DNA of 64,000 nt from Butyricimonas virosa (GTDB lineage: Bacteria > Bacteroidota > Bacteroidia > Bacteroidales > Marinifilaceae). The notes under the pieces are model-generated. The model saw only the letters and a list, made by a program, of their open reading frames with translations, made no database searches and was not told where the DNA came from. A program made the translations under genes and the position numbers. The stretch spans positions 1,116,001 to 1,180,000 of the forward strand of contig NZ_CP102269.1 in NCBI RefSeq assembly GCF_025148635.1, written 5' to 3'. This document shows positions 8,159 through 17,574 of this stretch, in pieces; positions within the stretch are counted from its first letter, which is position 1, and each line of letters begins with the position of its first letter.

Positions 8159-11100
8159 AATCAGCTTTGATTTTAAAGAACAACGAATAGAACACCGGCA
8201 AAATCACCAGAGTAATCACCGTACCGATAAACAATCCGCCCATAATCGTCACGGCCAAAGCCCCGAACATATCATCATTAATCAAGGGTATCATCCCCAA
8301 GATCGTAGTCATCGCCGCCAAGAAGACCGGACGTAAACGAGAGGAAGAAGCATCCAAAAGAGCCAGGAAACGATCTTTCCCCGATCGAATCTGTATATCC
8401 ACCTCGTCTACCAATACCACCCCGTTTTTAATCATCATTCCGACCAATCCCAAGGCTCCAACGATAGCCACAAACCCGAATTCCTTACCGGCCAACAACA
8501 TTCCCAAAACAACCCCGATAATCGCCAAGGGTAAACAAAGAATAATCATCAGCGGCTTCTTGAAATCCTTGAATAAAGCGATCAGGATAGCTAGCACCAA
8601 AACAATTCCCAACGGTATATTTTTAAACAAATACTGTTTGGATTGCGTGCTTGCCAAATACTCCCCTTGCCATTCCGTGGAATAACCGGGTGGAATATTC
8701 AACTTTTCAATTTTGGGCAGCAAACTATTCCGCACGTCATTTGCCGTATAGCCGGGTGCGTTATTACACTGTGCCGATATAGATCGCTGCCCGTTATACC
8801 GCCTAACTACCGGGACCTCCCATGAAGCAGTGATCCCGTTTGTCGCTTGGTTCAAAGGAGTAGAACCCACGACGGCAGTCATCACCTCATCCGTCGAAAT
8901 CATTCCCATCATCAACTCCTTCACGGTTTCCAGACTCAACATATTCGTCGAAGGCACAAGACTCCATACCGGAACATTATTCAAACGCCCCGGACGTAAC
9001 CCGTCTTTACCCATACTTTTAATATAAATCGGCAAATCATGCTCCCCCTCGTAATATGATCCGACAGGCAACCCGTCCGTGGTGGCCAGTAAAGCCAACC
9101 CGACATCCTCCCGGGAAAGGTTCGCCACACGGGCTATCGGCTGATAATAATCCACGTTCAGCACGGGCGTCATCGGTCCCCAGTCATTCGTCACCAACAT
9201 CGTCGTGGAATCCTCATTCATCAACTCCTCCACCTCCCCGCACAAACGTTTCAACACGGCAGGATCCGGACCGGTAATCATAAATTGTACCGGATAATCC
9301 ATATACATCAAATTATATTGCTTCATCCGGACATATGCCTCCGGGTAACGCTCCGAAAGATATACCTGTAATGAATCGATATTCGACTTCAATGTCTCGG
9401 GAGAAGTAAAATCCACGATTAACTCCCCGTAACTTAAAGCGGGTTCTGCCACCGTTCGTACGAGATTATACCGGGAAGGCGTTCCTCCCAAACTAGTCGT
9501 AACAGCCGTAATCTCCGGACGACTAGTTAAATATTCCTCGATAGAAGCCAAATCCCGTTTCACCGTCTGGGGATTCGTCCCATAAGGCATTTTATATTCT
9601 ATATACAACTGATTATAACTCAAGTCCGGGAAAAATCCCTGTTGCACGAACCGGAACAGATACATACTAACAACCAGTAACAGAACAATTCCACCAATCA
9701 CCCATACCCGATGACGCACGGAAAACTGTAACGTATTCCGGAAAGCCCTATATACCCGGGTATCGTACATTTTCGTTTCATCTTCCACCTCTCCCGGCTT
9801 CACTCTTAATCCCCGGTCCGCCTGTATAGGAACATACGCTAGGGCAAGAATCCAGCTCAACCACAAAGACACGGCCAGAACGATAAACAAATCCCGGACA
9901 TACTCTCCCGTGGTATCAGGAGATAGAAATATAGGCAAGAAAGTCAGAATCCCGATTGTAGTCGCTCCCAGCAAAGGCCAAGCAGTCTTCTTCGTGATAT
10001 TCACCAAGGCTGCCGGCTTGGGAATCCCCTTCTTTAGGTCCACGAGAATCCCATCCGTGATCACGATAGCATTATCCACCAGCATTCCCATCGCCACAAT
10101 AAACGAGGCCAACGAAACTCGTTGCAATGTCCCATGCATCATGTACAACACGAGCAACGAGCCCAATACAACAATCACCAGACCGGCCCCTATGATATAC
10201 CCGCTCCGGAATCCCATGAAAAGCATGACCACCAAGATCACGATAACCACCGATTCGATCAAGTTCACCATGAACACGTTGATAGCACTCTTCACCCGTG
10301 CCGGTTGAAAAAATACCTTTTGAAAATCAATCCCCGCCGGAATAATATCTTCTTTCAACTCGGCCAATTTGGCATCTACCTTCTTTCCCAGTTGAAGGAT
10401 ATTCCCGCCTTCCTCCATAGCAATCGAAATCGCTATCGCCGGCAAGGTATCATATAACAAGCCTTCCCGCTCCGGTTTCACGTAACCTTTCGTGACACGG
10501 GCCACATCCGACAACCGGATTTGATCCTGTTCGTGTCCCTTGATCAGCAGGTTGCGAATATCCTCGATCTCCTTATAAGCTCCATTCACGTTCACCCGAA
10601 CCCGTTTTTCCCCACTATCGAAATAACCGGAGTAAACCGTTTTATTCTGCCCGTTCAGGGTCATGATTATCTCTGCCGGATGCACGCCCATGTTAGCCAT
10701 CTTATCCTCCAAAAACTCCACGTTTATACAGGACTGACGTTCTCCATATACATCCACACTGCTCACCCCGTCAATATCCAACACGGAACGACGAACCAGT
10801 TCAGCATAATCCGACATTTCCTGATAATCAAAACCATCGGACGTCATGGCATAAAACATCCCGTACACGTCCCCGAAGTCATCCATCACGATGGAAGGTT
10901 GGGCCCCATCCGGTAGCTGAGCTTGTACTCCCATGACTTTACGTCTCAATATATCCCACTTCTGTTGCAACTCCGCCAAGGGGACCGTACTACTCAATTC
11001 TACCATAATCTCCGACACGTCATCCATCGAACGAGAGGAAACATGATCCAAGTCTCCCATCGAACGAATTGCCTTCTCCAATACATCCGTCACTTCCAGC

Positions 11101-11282
11101 TCCACTTGATAGGCAGAAGCTCCCGGATAGGCCGTCACCACCATAGCCTGCTTCACGGTTATCGCCGGATCCTCCAACTTACTCATCGTGAAAAACGAGT
11201 ATACCCCCCCAACAACCAAAACGAAAACAAAGAAGTAGACAAAAGCTCTATTCTTTAAAGCATATTCCGTAAAATTCATCAT
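8157..11282 (-). CDS. RND-family efflux pump permease (system 1)
   Basis: This 1041-aa protein has AcrB-like architecture: TM1 at about 12-32, a large periplasmic loop, TM2-6 from about 335, a second periplasmic loop and a final TM cluster from about 860. The TM4 proton-relay motif reads GMLVDNAIVITDG: Asp403 is present, but the second Asp of AcrB (VDD) is Asn404. The TM10 Lys-Asn is present in MMIKNGVVLVDE. It should drive proton-coupled export together with the adaptor at 11375 and the TolC at 6714. It is closely similar along its length to the RND at 17575. The substrate is unknown. The start could equally be Met2. Confidence 0.93.
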   Translation of the reverse strand: MMNFTEYALKNRAFVYFFVFVLVVGGVYSFFTMSKLEDPAITVKQAMVVTAYPGASAYQVELEVTDVLEKAIRSMGDLDHVSSRSMDDVSEIMVELSSTVPLAELQQKWDILRRKVMGVQAQLPDGAQPSIVMDDFGDVYGMFYAMTSDGFDYQEMSDYAELVRRSVLDIDGVSSVDVYGERQSCINVEFLEDKMANMGVHPAEIIMTLNGQNKTVYSGYFDSGEKRVRVNVNGAYKEIEDIRNLLIKGHEQDQIRLSDVARVTKGYVKPEREGLLYDTLPAIAISIAMEEGGNILQLGKKVDAKLAELKEDIIPAGIDFQKVFFQPARVKSAINVFMVNLIESVVIVILVVMLFMGFRSGYIIGAGLVIVVLGSLLVLYMMHGTLQRVSLASFIVAMGMLVDNAIVITDGILVDLKKGIPKPAALVNITKKTAWPLLGATTIGILTFLPIFLSPDTTGEYVRDLFIVLAVSLWLSWILALAYVPIQADRGLRVKPGEVEDETKMYDTRVYRAFRNTLQFSVRHRVWVIGGIVLLLVVSMYLFRFVQQGFFPDLSYNQLYIEYKMPYGTNPQTVKRDLASIEEYLTSRPEITAVTTSLGGTPSRYNLVRTVAEPALSYGELIVDFTSPETLKSNIDSLQVYLSERYPEAYVRMKQYNLMYMDYPVQFMITGPDPAVLKRLCGEVEELMNEDSTTMLVTNDWGPMTPVLNVDYYQPIARVANLSREDVGLALLATTDGLPVGSYYEGEHDLPIYIKSMGKDGLRPGRLNNVPVWSLVPSTNMLSLETVKELMMGMISTDEVMTAVVGSTPLNQATNGITASWEVPVVRRYNGQRSISAQCNNAPGYTANDVRNSLLPKIEKLNIPPGYSTEWQGEYLASTQSKQYLFKNIPLGIVLVLAILIALFKDFKKPLMIILCLPLAIIGVVLGMLLAGKEFGFVAIVGALGLVGMMIKNGVVLVDEVDIQIRSGKDRFLALLDASSSRLRPVFLAAMTTILGMIPLINDDMFGALAVTIMGGLFIGTVITLVILPVFYSLFFKIKAD

Positions 11283-11344
11283 ATTTTAATTGCTTCGCAA
11301 TGTTACAAGTTTTAAATTCTCTCAGCGCAACCATGTGTGACTGG

Positions 11345-11379
11345 AATCTAAAATCTAAAATTTAAAATCTAAAATTAAA
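11345..11379. repeat. Five heptamer repeats overlapping the adaptor stop codon
   Basis: There are five 7-bp units, AATCTAA three times, AATTTAA once and AATTAAA last. The final unit contains the stop codon of the adaptor gene (11377-11375). Confidence 0.75.
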
Positions 11380-12454
11380 GCAGTTTGCCGACATTAGAAG
11401 AGGACACGGGAGGTAGTAAACGGACTTTTTGCCCTTCCTTCAAACCATTCACTCCGGCAGAAACGATTCTTGTACCCGAGGCCAAATCCGATTCCACGAT
11501 GACTTGCCCGTCTTTATCCAGTTCGACAACTTTCACGGGATTCATCTTCACGGTCGTTTGGGCCGTATCGTACACCCATACATAAGACTTATCCTCTTTT
11601 TGAAACAAGGAAGAGATTGGGATAACAGATAGCCCCTCCTGTCCCGGTTCGAAACGAATGGTCACGCTGACACTCATGCCCGCCGCTAGATTCAATTTCT
11701 CCTCTGATTTCATCCGGAAACGCACCCGGAAAAGTTGATTATAATTTGCTTGTTGTGTTATATCCAGTAACTCCAAGGGGATCTTTACACCCGGGAAGAC
11801 ATCCGCCTCGCAATAGAACTCTTTAAAGCTCTCCCGGCGAATAAAATCACTGGAAGGGATATCGATATTTACCTCGTAGTAATCATTATTAATCATCGAC
11901 AACACGGGAGTCCCGGTATTCACAATCTCATGAGCACCGAAAAACTTTTTCTGGACATACCCATCAAAAGGAGCCTTCAACTTCGTATCGTTCAACGCAT
12001 TCAGATTCGCATGATACAAAGAGGCTATCCGCTGCTTTGCCGCCACGGCCTTGTCGTAATCATTCACGGGAACACTTTTCCGGTGATACAACTCGATCAC
12101 CCGATCCGCTTCCTCCGTCACCTGCGTGTACTCCGCTTTTGTTGCCTCATACTGTAATTTGTAATCCCTCGGATCTATTTCAGCCAACACTTTCCCTTTC
12201 TTCACGAACTCCCCCACTTCAGCGTTGAAACGTAGAATAGGTCCCGCCACCCGGAAGGCCAACTGTACATCTGAAGCTGCCTTAATCTTCCCGGGATAGG
12301 TCGTACTACACTCCCCATCATACTTCTGCACCTCTGCCGTCTTCACCAGTTGCGAGATCTCCAAGCCCGGGGTACCCCTCCGGCAAGACATCGCAACAAG
12401 TAAAACTCCTGAAACAGAAGCCCACTTCAATACCGAAAACACTGTCTTATTCAT
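11375..12454 (-). CDS. RND periplasmic adaptor, lipoprotein (system 1)
   Basis: This 359-aa membrane-fusion protein has a signal peptide ending VAMSC, so it is likely a lipoprotein. The order of parts is a biotinyl-lipoyl half (AAGPILRFNAEVGEFVKKGKVLAEIDPRDY type, near residues 60-105), an alpha-helical hairpin, the second lipoyl half (LKAPFDGYVQKKFF), a beta-barrel and a membrane-proximal domain. It links the RND pump to the TolC channel in the same gene run. It is similar to the adaptor at 20694. Confidence 0.92.
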   Translation of the reverse strand: MNKTVFSVLKWASVSGVLLVAMSCRRGTPGLEISQLVKTAEVQKYDGECSTTYPGKIKAASDVQLAFRVAGPILRFNAEVGEFVKKGKVLAEIDPRDYKLQYEATKAEYTQVTEEADRVIELYHRKSVPVNDYDKAVAAKQRIASLYHANLNALNDTKLKAPFDGYVQKKFFGAHEIVNTGTPVLSMINNDYYEVNIDIPSSDFIRRESFKEFYCEADVFPGVKIPLELLDITQQANYNQLFRVRFRMKSEEKLNLAAGMSVSVTIRFEPGQEGLSVIPISSLFQKEDKSYVWVYDTAQTTVKMNPVKVVELDKDGQVIVESDLASGTRIVSAGVNGLKEGQKVRLLPPVSSSNVGKLL

Positions 12455-12515
12455 ATATATAAACTTTTAAATCGAGTATATATACTCAAAAGACCGTGTT
12501 AAAGTTTCTATAAAA

Positions 12516-15500
12516 TCATTTATTCCCCGTATAGACCCACTTAATCGCATCGCCAAGAAGTACCTGATCCTTGTTTCCTTGATCCGTCAACACGATTCTA
12601 CATTCCCCGACAGGCAACTTGAAAAGTCCCAAGGAAACCCATCCCACCTGTTCCTTTACATCTGCGGAAACCTCCTGCTTTTTCCCTCCAATATTCACGA
12701 CGTAATACTGTTTTATCTCTTCCGGCTCCGTTTCTGTTACAGAAGAAACTGAAATAGAAAAGAATCCACTTCCCCTACCACCTCTCTCTTGTTCCTCAAT
12801 TCGATGCGCAAAAACTTTCGGGGGAATATACGCCAATATTTCGTACTCTCCTTCACGTTCAATCCGGGCCGTCCATTCCATCGTCGCCTTACTTCCCTGT
12901 AACATAAAAGCGTGAGTCAACTTATTCAATCCATAAGCCTGGGAATTAATCATATGTTTCGGAACAACTTCAACCCCTTCCCTTATCGTAAGATTTGTTC
13001 CCAACTCATATTTCGATTCTTGCAAAGGAGAAATCAGATTTTTCAACCGTTTCCGGGAAGAAGGAGAAATTAATTTAAAATTTTCATCCTCGTTATCCAC
13101 AACAATTTCCCCGGGAACCGGCATAAAATAAGAACGATCCAAATCTTTTACAAACTCCGTCGTATCCGTAGTTTTTGATCTACCCAGCATACCCGACATA
13201 AAGAAATTCGTCGGAAGATTATTCGATATATTTGTATTAAACATGATCGACATACCTTTCATCACCACGGCAATCTGTTTACCGGTTCCCGCTTTAATCA
13301 AAAAATTTCGAGTAGACACTTTCTCAACACCACTACCCTGCCTACGCATATTTATTCCCCCTGAAGACATCATTTCCCGAGTCTCGAAAGAAACAACACC
13401 ATCAATATCACTATCATTAAAAACACTCACCGATACCCGGGAAGGCATATTATCCCAATCATGCATCACGAAATTCCCCGAGGACGTAACAACAGAAAGG
13501 CCGTCACCTTCATTCTCTTGAGAGGTAATATTTTCCACCTTAAAATCTCTGACAAAGAAAACAGGTATTTTACGATTCTCATACCATTGAGGCAAAACAT
13601 CCATCCAGTCAACACCAAATTTCTCGACAAACTCCCGGTTCATCTCGTCAAATTCAACCTGTCGGAAACGATTTTCTCGAATAAACGTTGTCAAAAATTC
13701 CGCAATTTGTTCCGTGGGTATATTTCTCACGCTCAACAAACGCAACAATTCCCGAGTTTTTCCATGTAAAAGAGTCGCCGCCTCGTAAGGGTTATCCAAA
13801 CGATCACGGAAAAGATCACCCACACTACGTCCGGCAAACCGTTCAACTTGGTCCCTATCAGTATAAGAGACAAAGAACGTGTTCGACTTCTTTAACGCAT
13901 CGGTCAATATCGTATTAATTGCCGGATATTCCGCAGAATGTAATGCCATCGTCTGTTCATAAAACATGGGGCTAATCGTGTACAAATTACCAACACTTGA
14001 ATTAGTAACCCCTCGACTCCACAAAAGAGAAGGCGAAACAAGCGAATACAACAACAAACTTGCCTGGTTTACATTATAACGATATTCATTCAAAAACATC
14101 GAAGACAACGAACTAACCAAATCCGCACTAAGCATATCCTCCGGAGAACTGTAAAAAGACGACATCTCCGGCATCATTCGCTTTCTAAAAGCAGCACTCG
14201 CCTTATGATCATTCCACATTCCGATCCCCCGTTCCGGCAGGAACAACATACCGGGCTGGGCCATCTCACTCCCCCCTTTATTGGGACGGGCAAAACCGGA
14301 AAAAGAAATGGGTGTTTCCACTAATGTCAGCTGAGAATAAGGATACGTGATCCCCATCCGCTCCTCCACGTTATAACGGGCATCCCGAATGATCGCGGGA
14401 ATTGAATCCCGAATCTCCTCGAAGCCCTGTAAAAGCTTACCATGCCCCTCAAAAAGATAAAGCTCATACAATGTAGAGTCAACAAAAACATCATATTTTT
14501 CAAAATTCCCGATACAAAGCCCCATCCCGGGTAAAGGAATTTCTCCTGTAAAACAGACACCCCCTTCTTTCGCCTCCCGCTTTCCGGGAGCAATAACCGT
14601 TCGCCCATCTGTCGATGCCACCCGTAAGGAGTAGGAAGTAAAATCGGGCAAAGCATCATACGGGGATGCAGGATTCACCGACGGCTGGGCTACCGGATAC
14701 CAAAGACATTCCGGGGTAAGCACAGTGAAATCATCCCCGACAAAAGCAAACCGCTTTCCTGTGGTAGAACTATGTCCGGGAATAGGCTGCAATTGAAATA
14801 ATTTATCAAAATCCACGTCCAAATAACACACCCGCTCATCAACCCCGCCACTATACTCCACGGTTAATTCCACATCCTCACCGGGTAGCAATTTCCGGGC
14901 AACCCGAATCACTTGATTCTCCCGTTCAAACGCCACGTCAGTCTCACCTTCTTTTATCGCGGACACCACCAAAGCCGGGTTCAGGTAAAGAATAATTTCT
15001 GATAATTCTTGATCCCCCTGATTTTTGACAAGAAGGGTACTCTTCCCAGACAGCACATTTCCCTTTTGCTCCACCTCCAAGGTATTTAAAATCACGTTTC
15101 CTTTCGGAAATTTTTGATATTTATTATAAGTTTCGGCATAAAGTTCCCGAACACACTCCATGTTCTCTCGTACCATGTAGACAACTCCCCCGAATAGACC
15201 CCCCAGCACCAAACAACTGACCGCTACGATCATCACCCGCTTTTGATTCACCGGACGATTCGGCAAGCGTTGAAACATCAACACGGCCAATCCCGCAAAT
15301 CCCATTCCCACCAATAACCAACAAACCCGCTGCATGAGATAAAGGGCCATTCCCGGATGTCCCGTCACTTCAGAAAAAGCATTCGGTAAAGACAACCCGA
15401 ACGGATCAAAAAGCCCTTCCCGCACCTTACCCAACTGAAACAGAAACACCCCAAATACCACCAAAAGAATCAATATACCAAGTCCCCGGTGACGAATCCA

Positions 15501-16010
15501 TGTATGAATGAAGAAAGAGAAACCCAAAGCAAATACCAAAGCCGGAAAAATCATCGTGAGCCAGTAAAAAGGATAAAGCCAGAAATTAAAAGGAGACTCA
15601 CTCGCAAAAATATGCAACAACATCCCGACAACAAGAGAAATCCCCGCCATCGTCATAAAAGTCTTCGTGAATCCCAACATCATCCCCACCACGTAGTCCG
15701 CATTACTCTCCGGACGATAATAAACCGTGTCCATCGAATCCATCTTCCTCTCTTTCCCAAGAAAAGACCCGGCTAAAAAAATCAAGGGTACAATTTGTAA
15801 GATTGTGAATAGATAAGCATTTTCATGAGGAAAGTAAGACGATAATGTCACCAATCCACTATTTATCCCATAAAAAATATTGGTCTGTGCCAAAACCTGA
15901 TAAAGTATAATAATCAGAAAAAGCAACAACAAGAACAGCCGGAACATCCAACTTCTTAACAACAATCTCGAATTATAACAAGCAACGGTTTTTAAGTTAT
16001 GAATGTCCAT
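12516..16010 (-). CDS. ABC-2 permease / M1-aminopeptidase-like fusion without a zinc-binding motif
   Basis: This 1164-aa protein begins with an ABC-2-type integral membrane part: TM segments at about 20-40, 65-85, 115-135, 145-165, 175-195, 220-240 and 260-280. About 550 residues follow that resemble the extracytoplasmic M1 peptidase portion of known ABC-permease/M1 fusions. I find no HExxH in it, so it is probably not a peptidase. The C-terminal section (KATMEWTARIEREGEYEILA and on) looks like a golvesin/Xly-type beta-sandwich. No ATPase gene is adjacent; the nearest ABC ATPases in the window are about 30 kb away. It sits between two RND modules on the same strand. The domain naming is from memory and should be confirmed. 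Confidence 0.6.
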   Translation of the reverse strand: MDIHNLKTVACYNSRLLLRSWMFRLFLLLLFLIIILYQVLAQTNIFYGINSGLVTLSSYFPHENAYLFTILQIVPLIFLAGSFLGKERKMDSMDTVYYRPESNADYVVGMMLGFTKTFMTMAGISLVVGMLLHIFASESPFNFWLYPFYWLTMIFPALVFALGFSFFIHTWIRHRGLGILILLVVFGVFLFQLGKVREGLFDPFGLSLPNAFSEVTGHPGMALYLMQRVCWLLVGMGFAGLAVLMFQRLPNRPVNQKRVMIVAVSCLVLGGLFGGVVYMVRENMECVRELYAETYNKYQKFPKGNVILNTLEVEQKGNVLSGKSTLLVKNQGDQELSEIILYLNPALVVSAIKEGETDVAFERENQVIRVARKLLPGEDVELTVEYSGGVDERVCYLDVDFDKLFQLQPIPGHSSTTGKRFAFVGDDFTVLTPECLWYPVAQPSVNPASPYDALPDFTSYSLRVASTDGRTVIAPGKREAKEGGVCFTGEIPLPGMGLCIGNFEKYDVFVDSTLYELYLFEGHGKLLQGFEEIRDSIPAIIRDARYNVEERMGITYPYSQLTLVETPISFSGFARPNKGGSEMAQPGMLFLPERGIGMWNDHKASAAFRKRMMPEMSSFYSSPEDMLSADLVSSLSSMFLNEYRYNVNQASLLLYSLVSPSLLWSRGVTNSSVGNLYTISPMFYEQTMALHSAEYPAINTILTDALKKSNTFFVSYTDRDQVERFAGRSVGDLFRDRLDNPYEAATLLHGKTRELLRLLSVRNIPTEQIAEFLTTFIRENRFRQVEFDEMNREFVEKFGVDWMDVLPQWYENRKIPVFFVRDFKVENITSQENEGDGLSVVTSSGNFVMHDWDNMPSRVSVSVFNDSDIDGVVSFETREMMSSGGINMRRQGSGVEKVSTRNFLIKAGTGKQIAVVMKGMSIMFNTNISNNLPTNFFMSGMLGRSKTTDTTEFVKDLDRSYFMPVPGEIVVDNEDENFKLISPSSRKRLKNLISPLQESKYELGTNLTIREGVEVVPKHMINSQAYGLNKLTHAFMLQGSKATMEWTARIEREGEYEILAYIPPKVFAHRIEEQERGGRGSGFFSISVSSVTETEPEEIKQYYVVNIGGKKQEVSADVKEQVGWVSLGLFKLPVGECRIVLTDQGNKDQVLLGDAIKWVYTGNK

Positions 16011-16156
16011 GATATTGGAGTATTAAATTTATAAACGAAAGCCACACGATTGTACAATAGTACTAATAATAAGGAATAAATACAAACAATTCCTCTATTT
16101 TATCAATTGAGGATCAAATCCCTACAACAATCACGCACCTTCAAATACTCCAAAAA

Positions 16157-17569
16157 TCAATTCAGCCGTCCTGTCGCCTTCAAGTATCTCGTTTCGCTCA
16201 ACCGTAATTCCGCCTTCGCATCAATCCAGTCACTCCACGCCTTTTGCCATTGTGCCTGAGCCTCCATGTAGTTCGTGATCGTCTCCATACCCACCTCATA
16301 CTGATTCTTGCTCACCCCTAGATTCTCTTCTGCCTGACTCAACGATTTACGGGTCAGTATAACCCTTGCGTGGCAATCCTCGATATTATAGCGGGCTCGT
16401 GCAATCTCCAGAAGCATCATTTGAGACATCTCCTCTTTCTTCAATCGGCTCATCTCCTGTTCTGCCTTCATGGCTTTAATCTTTCCCCGGCCTTCCCCCC
16501 AATGATAAATCGGGATCTTCACGGAAGCCATCGCCATGAAAGATGCCACGTCCTCCGTCTGTCCGTTCAGAGATATTCCCCCGGAAAATCCATAAGAAGC
16601 GGAAACTCCCACTTCCGGCAAGAAATCGGAACGAGTCAATGCCACCTGTTTCTCCTTCAATTCCACGTCTTTCTCCAACAAATTATATTCAGGACGTTGC
16701 TGCAATCCCTCCCCGGCATTCAGCACTCCCGGAGTCACCTCCCCGCACAAAGAATCACTTACCTGTATCGATGAATAAAGGTCTATCCCTATCACCCGGC
16801 AAAGATTCATCCCCGCCAATGCCTTCCCGTTTTCCGCCTTTTGCAACATCAACTCGGCTTCGTTCAACTTTACTTGCGCCTTCAACAAATCATTCCGAGA
16901 AGCCATCCCCGTTTCATAAGCATCCGTCAAGTTCCGCACTAACTCATTGACCACGGCCTTGTACTTCTGAGCAGAAGTCTCTAATTCCACTAGACGCACG
17001 TATTGCCAATAAACCTCGTCCGCCTCGGTAATTACTTCCGCACGGGTATATTGCTTATTCAACTCGGCCATCTCCTTCCCGATCGTGGCCATACGATAAG
17101 CTGAACGAATCTTACCTCCCATATAAATCGGTTGCTCCAACATCGCTCCCGCAGAATAAACCCCTCGTAACCCTAACTCCAACTCAATATCCGGCATAAA
17201 CGCATATGTTTTCGCCAAAGGCAACCCATCCTTTCCCATCACCGGAAGTTTCGTTGCCGGATCAATATATAGATTATAAACCAACTCCCCATTGGCACCC
17301 GGTACGAACGTTGGCAAATATCCCCCGTCAATCGTGAACGAACTCTTTTTCTGCATATAAGCATATAACCCGGTAGCCGAAAGCTTCGGCAAAAAATTCG
17401 CACGATAAGCCTTTCGCTCAAATTCAGCTTTCTCACCCTGTTTCGTGGCAATCGACATCTTTTTACTACTCTCCAATGCCATCTCTCTGCACGTCTCCAA
17501 ATTCAACGAAATTTGTCCCCGAACAGGAGAAATACCCATAACCAGCAATATGATCAACAAATATCTCAT
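16157..17569 (-). CDS. TolC-family outer-membrane efflux channel (RND system 2)
   Basis: This 470-aa protein has signal peptide MRYLLIILLVMGISPVRGQ. The two-fold TolC repeat is clear, with QYEVGMETITNYMEAQAQWQ near the C-terminus almost matching its paralogue at 6714. It is five bases downstream of the RND gene of system 2, so it is the exit duct for that pump. The 146-bp region between it and the ABC/M1-like gene shows no clear terminator. Confidence 0.92.
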   Translation of the reverse strand: MRYLLIILLVMGISPVRGQISLNLETCREMALESSKKMSIATKQGEKAEFERKAYRANFLPKLSATGLYAYMQKKSSFTIDGGYLPTFVPGANGELVYNLYIDPATKLPVMGKDGLPLAKTYAFMPDIELELGLRGVYSAGAMLEQPIYMGGKIRSAYRMATIGKEMAELNKQYTRAEVITEADEVYWQYVRLVELETSAQKYKAVVNELVRNLTDAYETGMASRNDLLKAQVKLNEAELMLQKAENGKALAGMNLCRVIGIDLYSSIQVSDSLCGEVTPGVLNAGEGLQQRPEYNLLEKDVELKEKQVALTRSDFLPEVGVSASYGFSGGISLNGQTEDVASFMAMASVKIPIYHWGEGRGKIKAMKAEQEMSRLKKEEMSQMMLLEIARARYNIEDCHARVILTRKSLSQAEENLGVSKNQYEVGMETITNYMEAQAQWQKAWSDWIDAKAELRLSETRYLKATGRLN

Positions 17570-17574
17570 AACAT

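Noticed and set aside
9910..10457. Overlapping frames antisense to the RND pump
   Set aside because: They are shadows of a gene with conserved motifs on the other strand.
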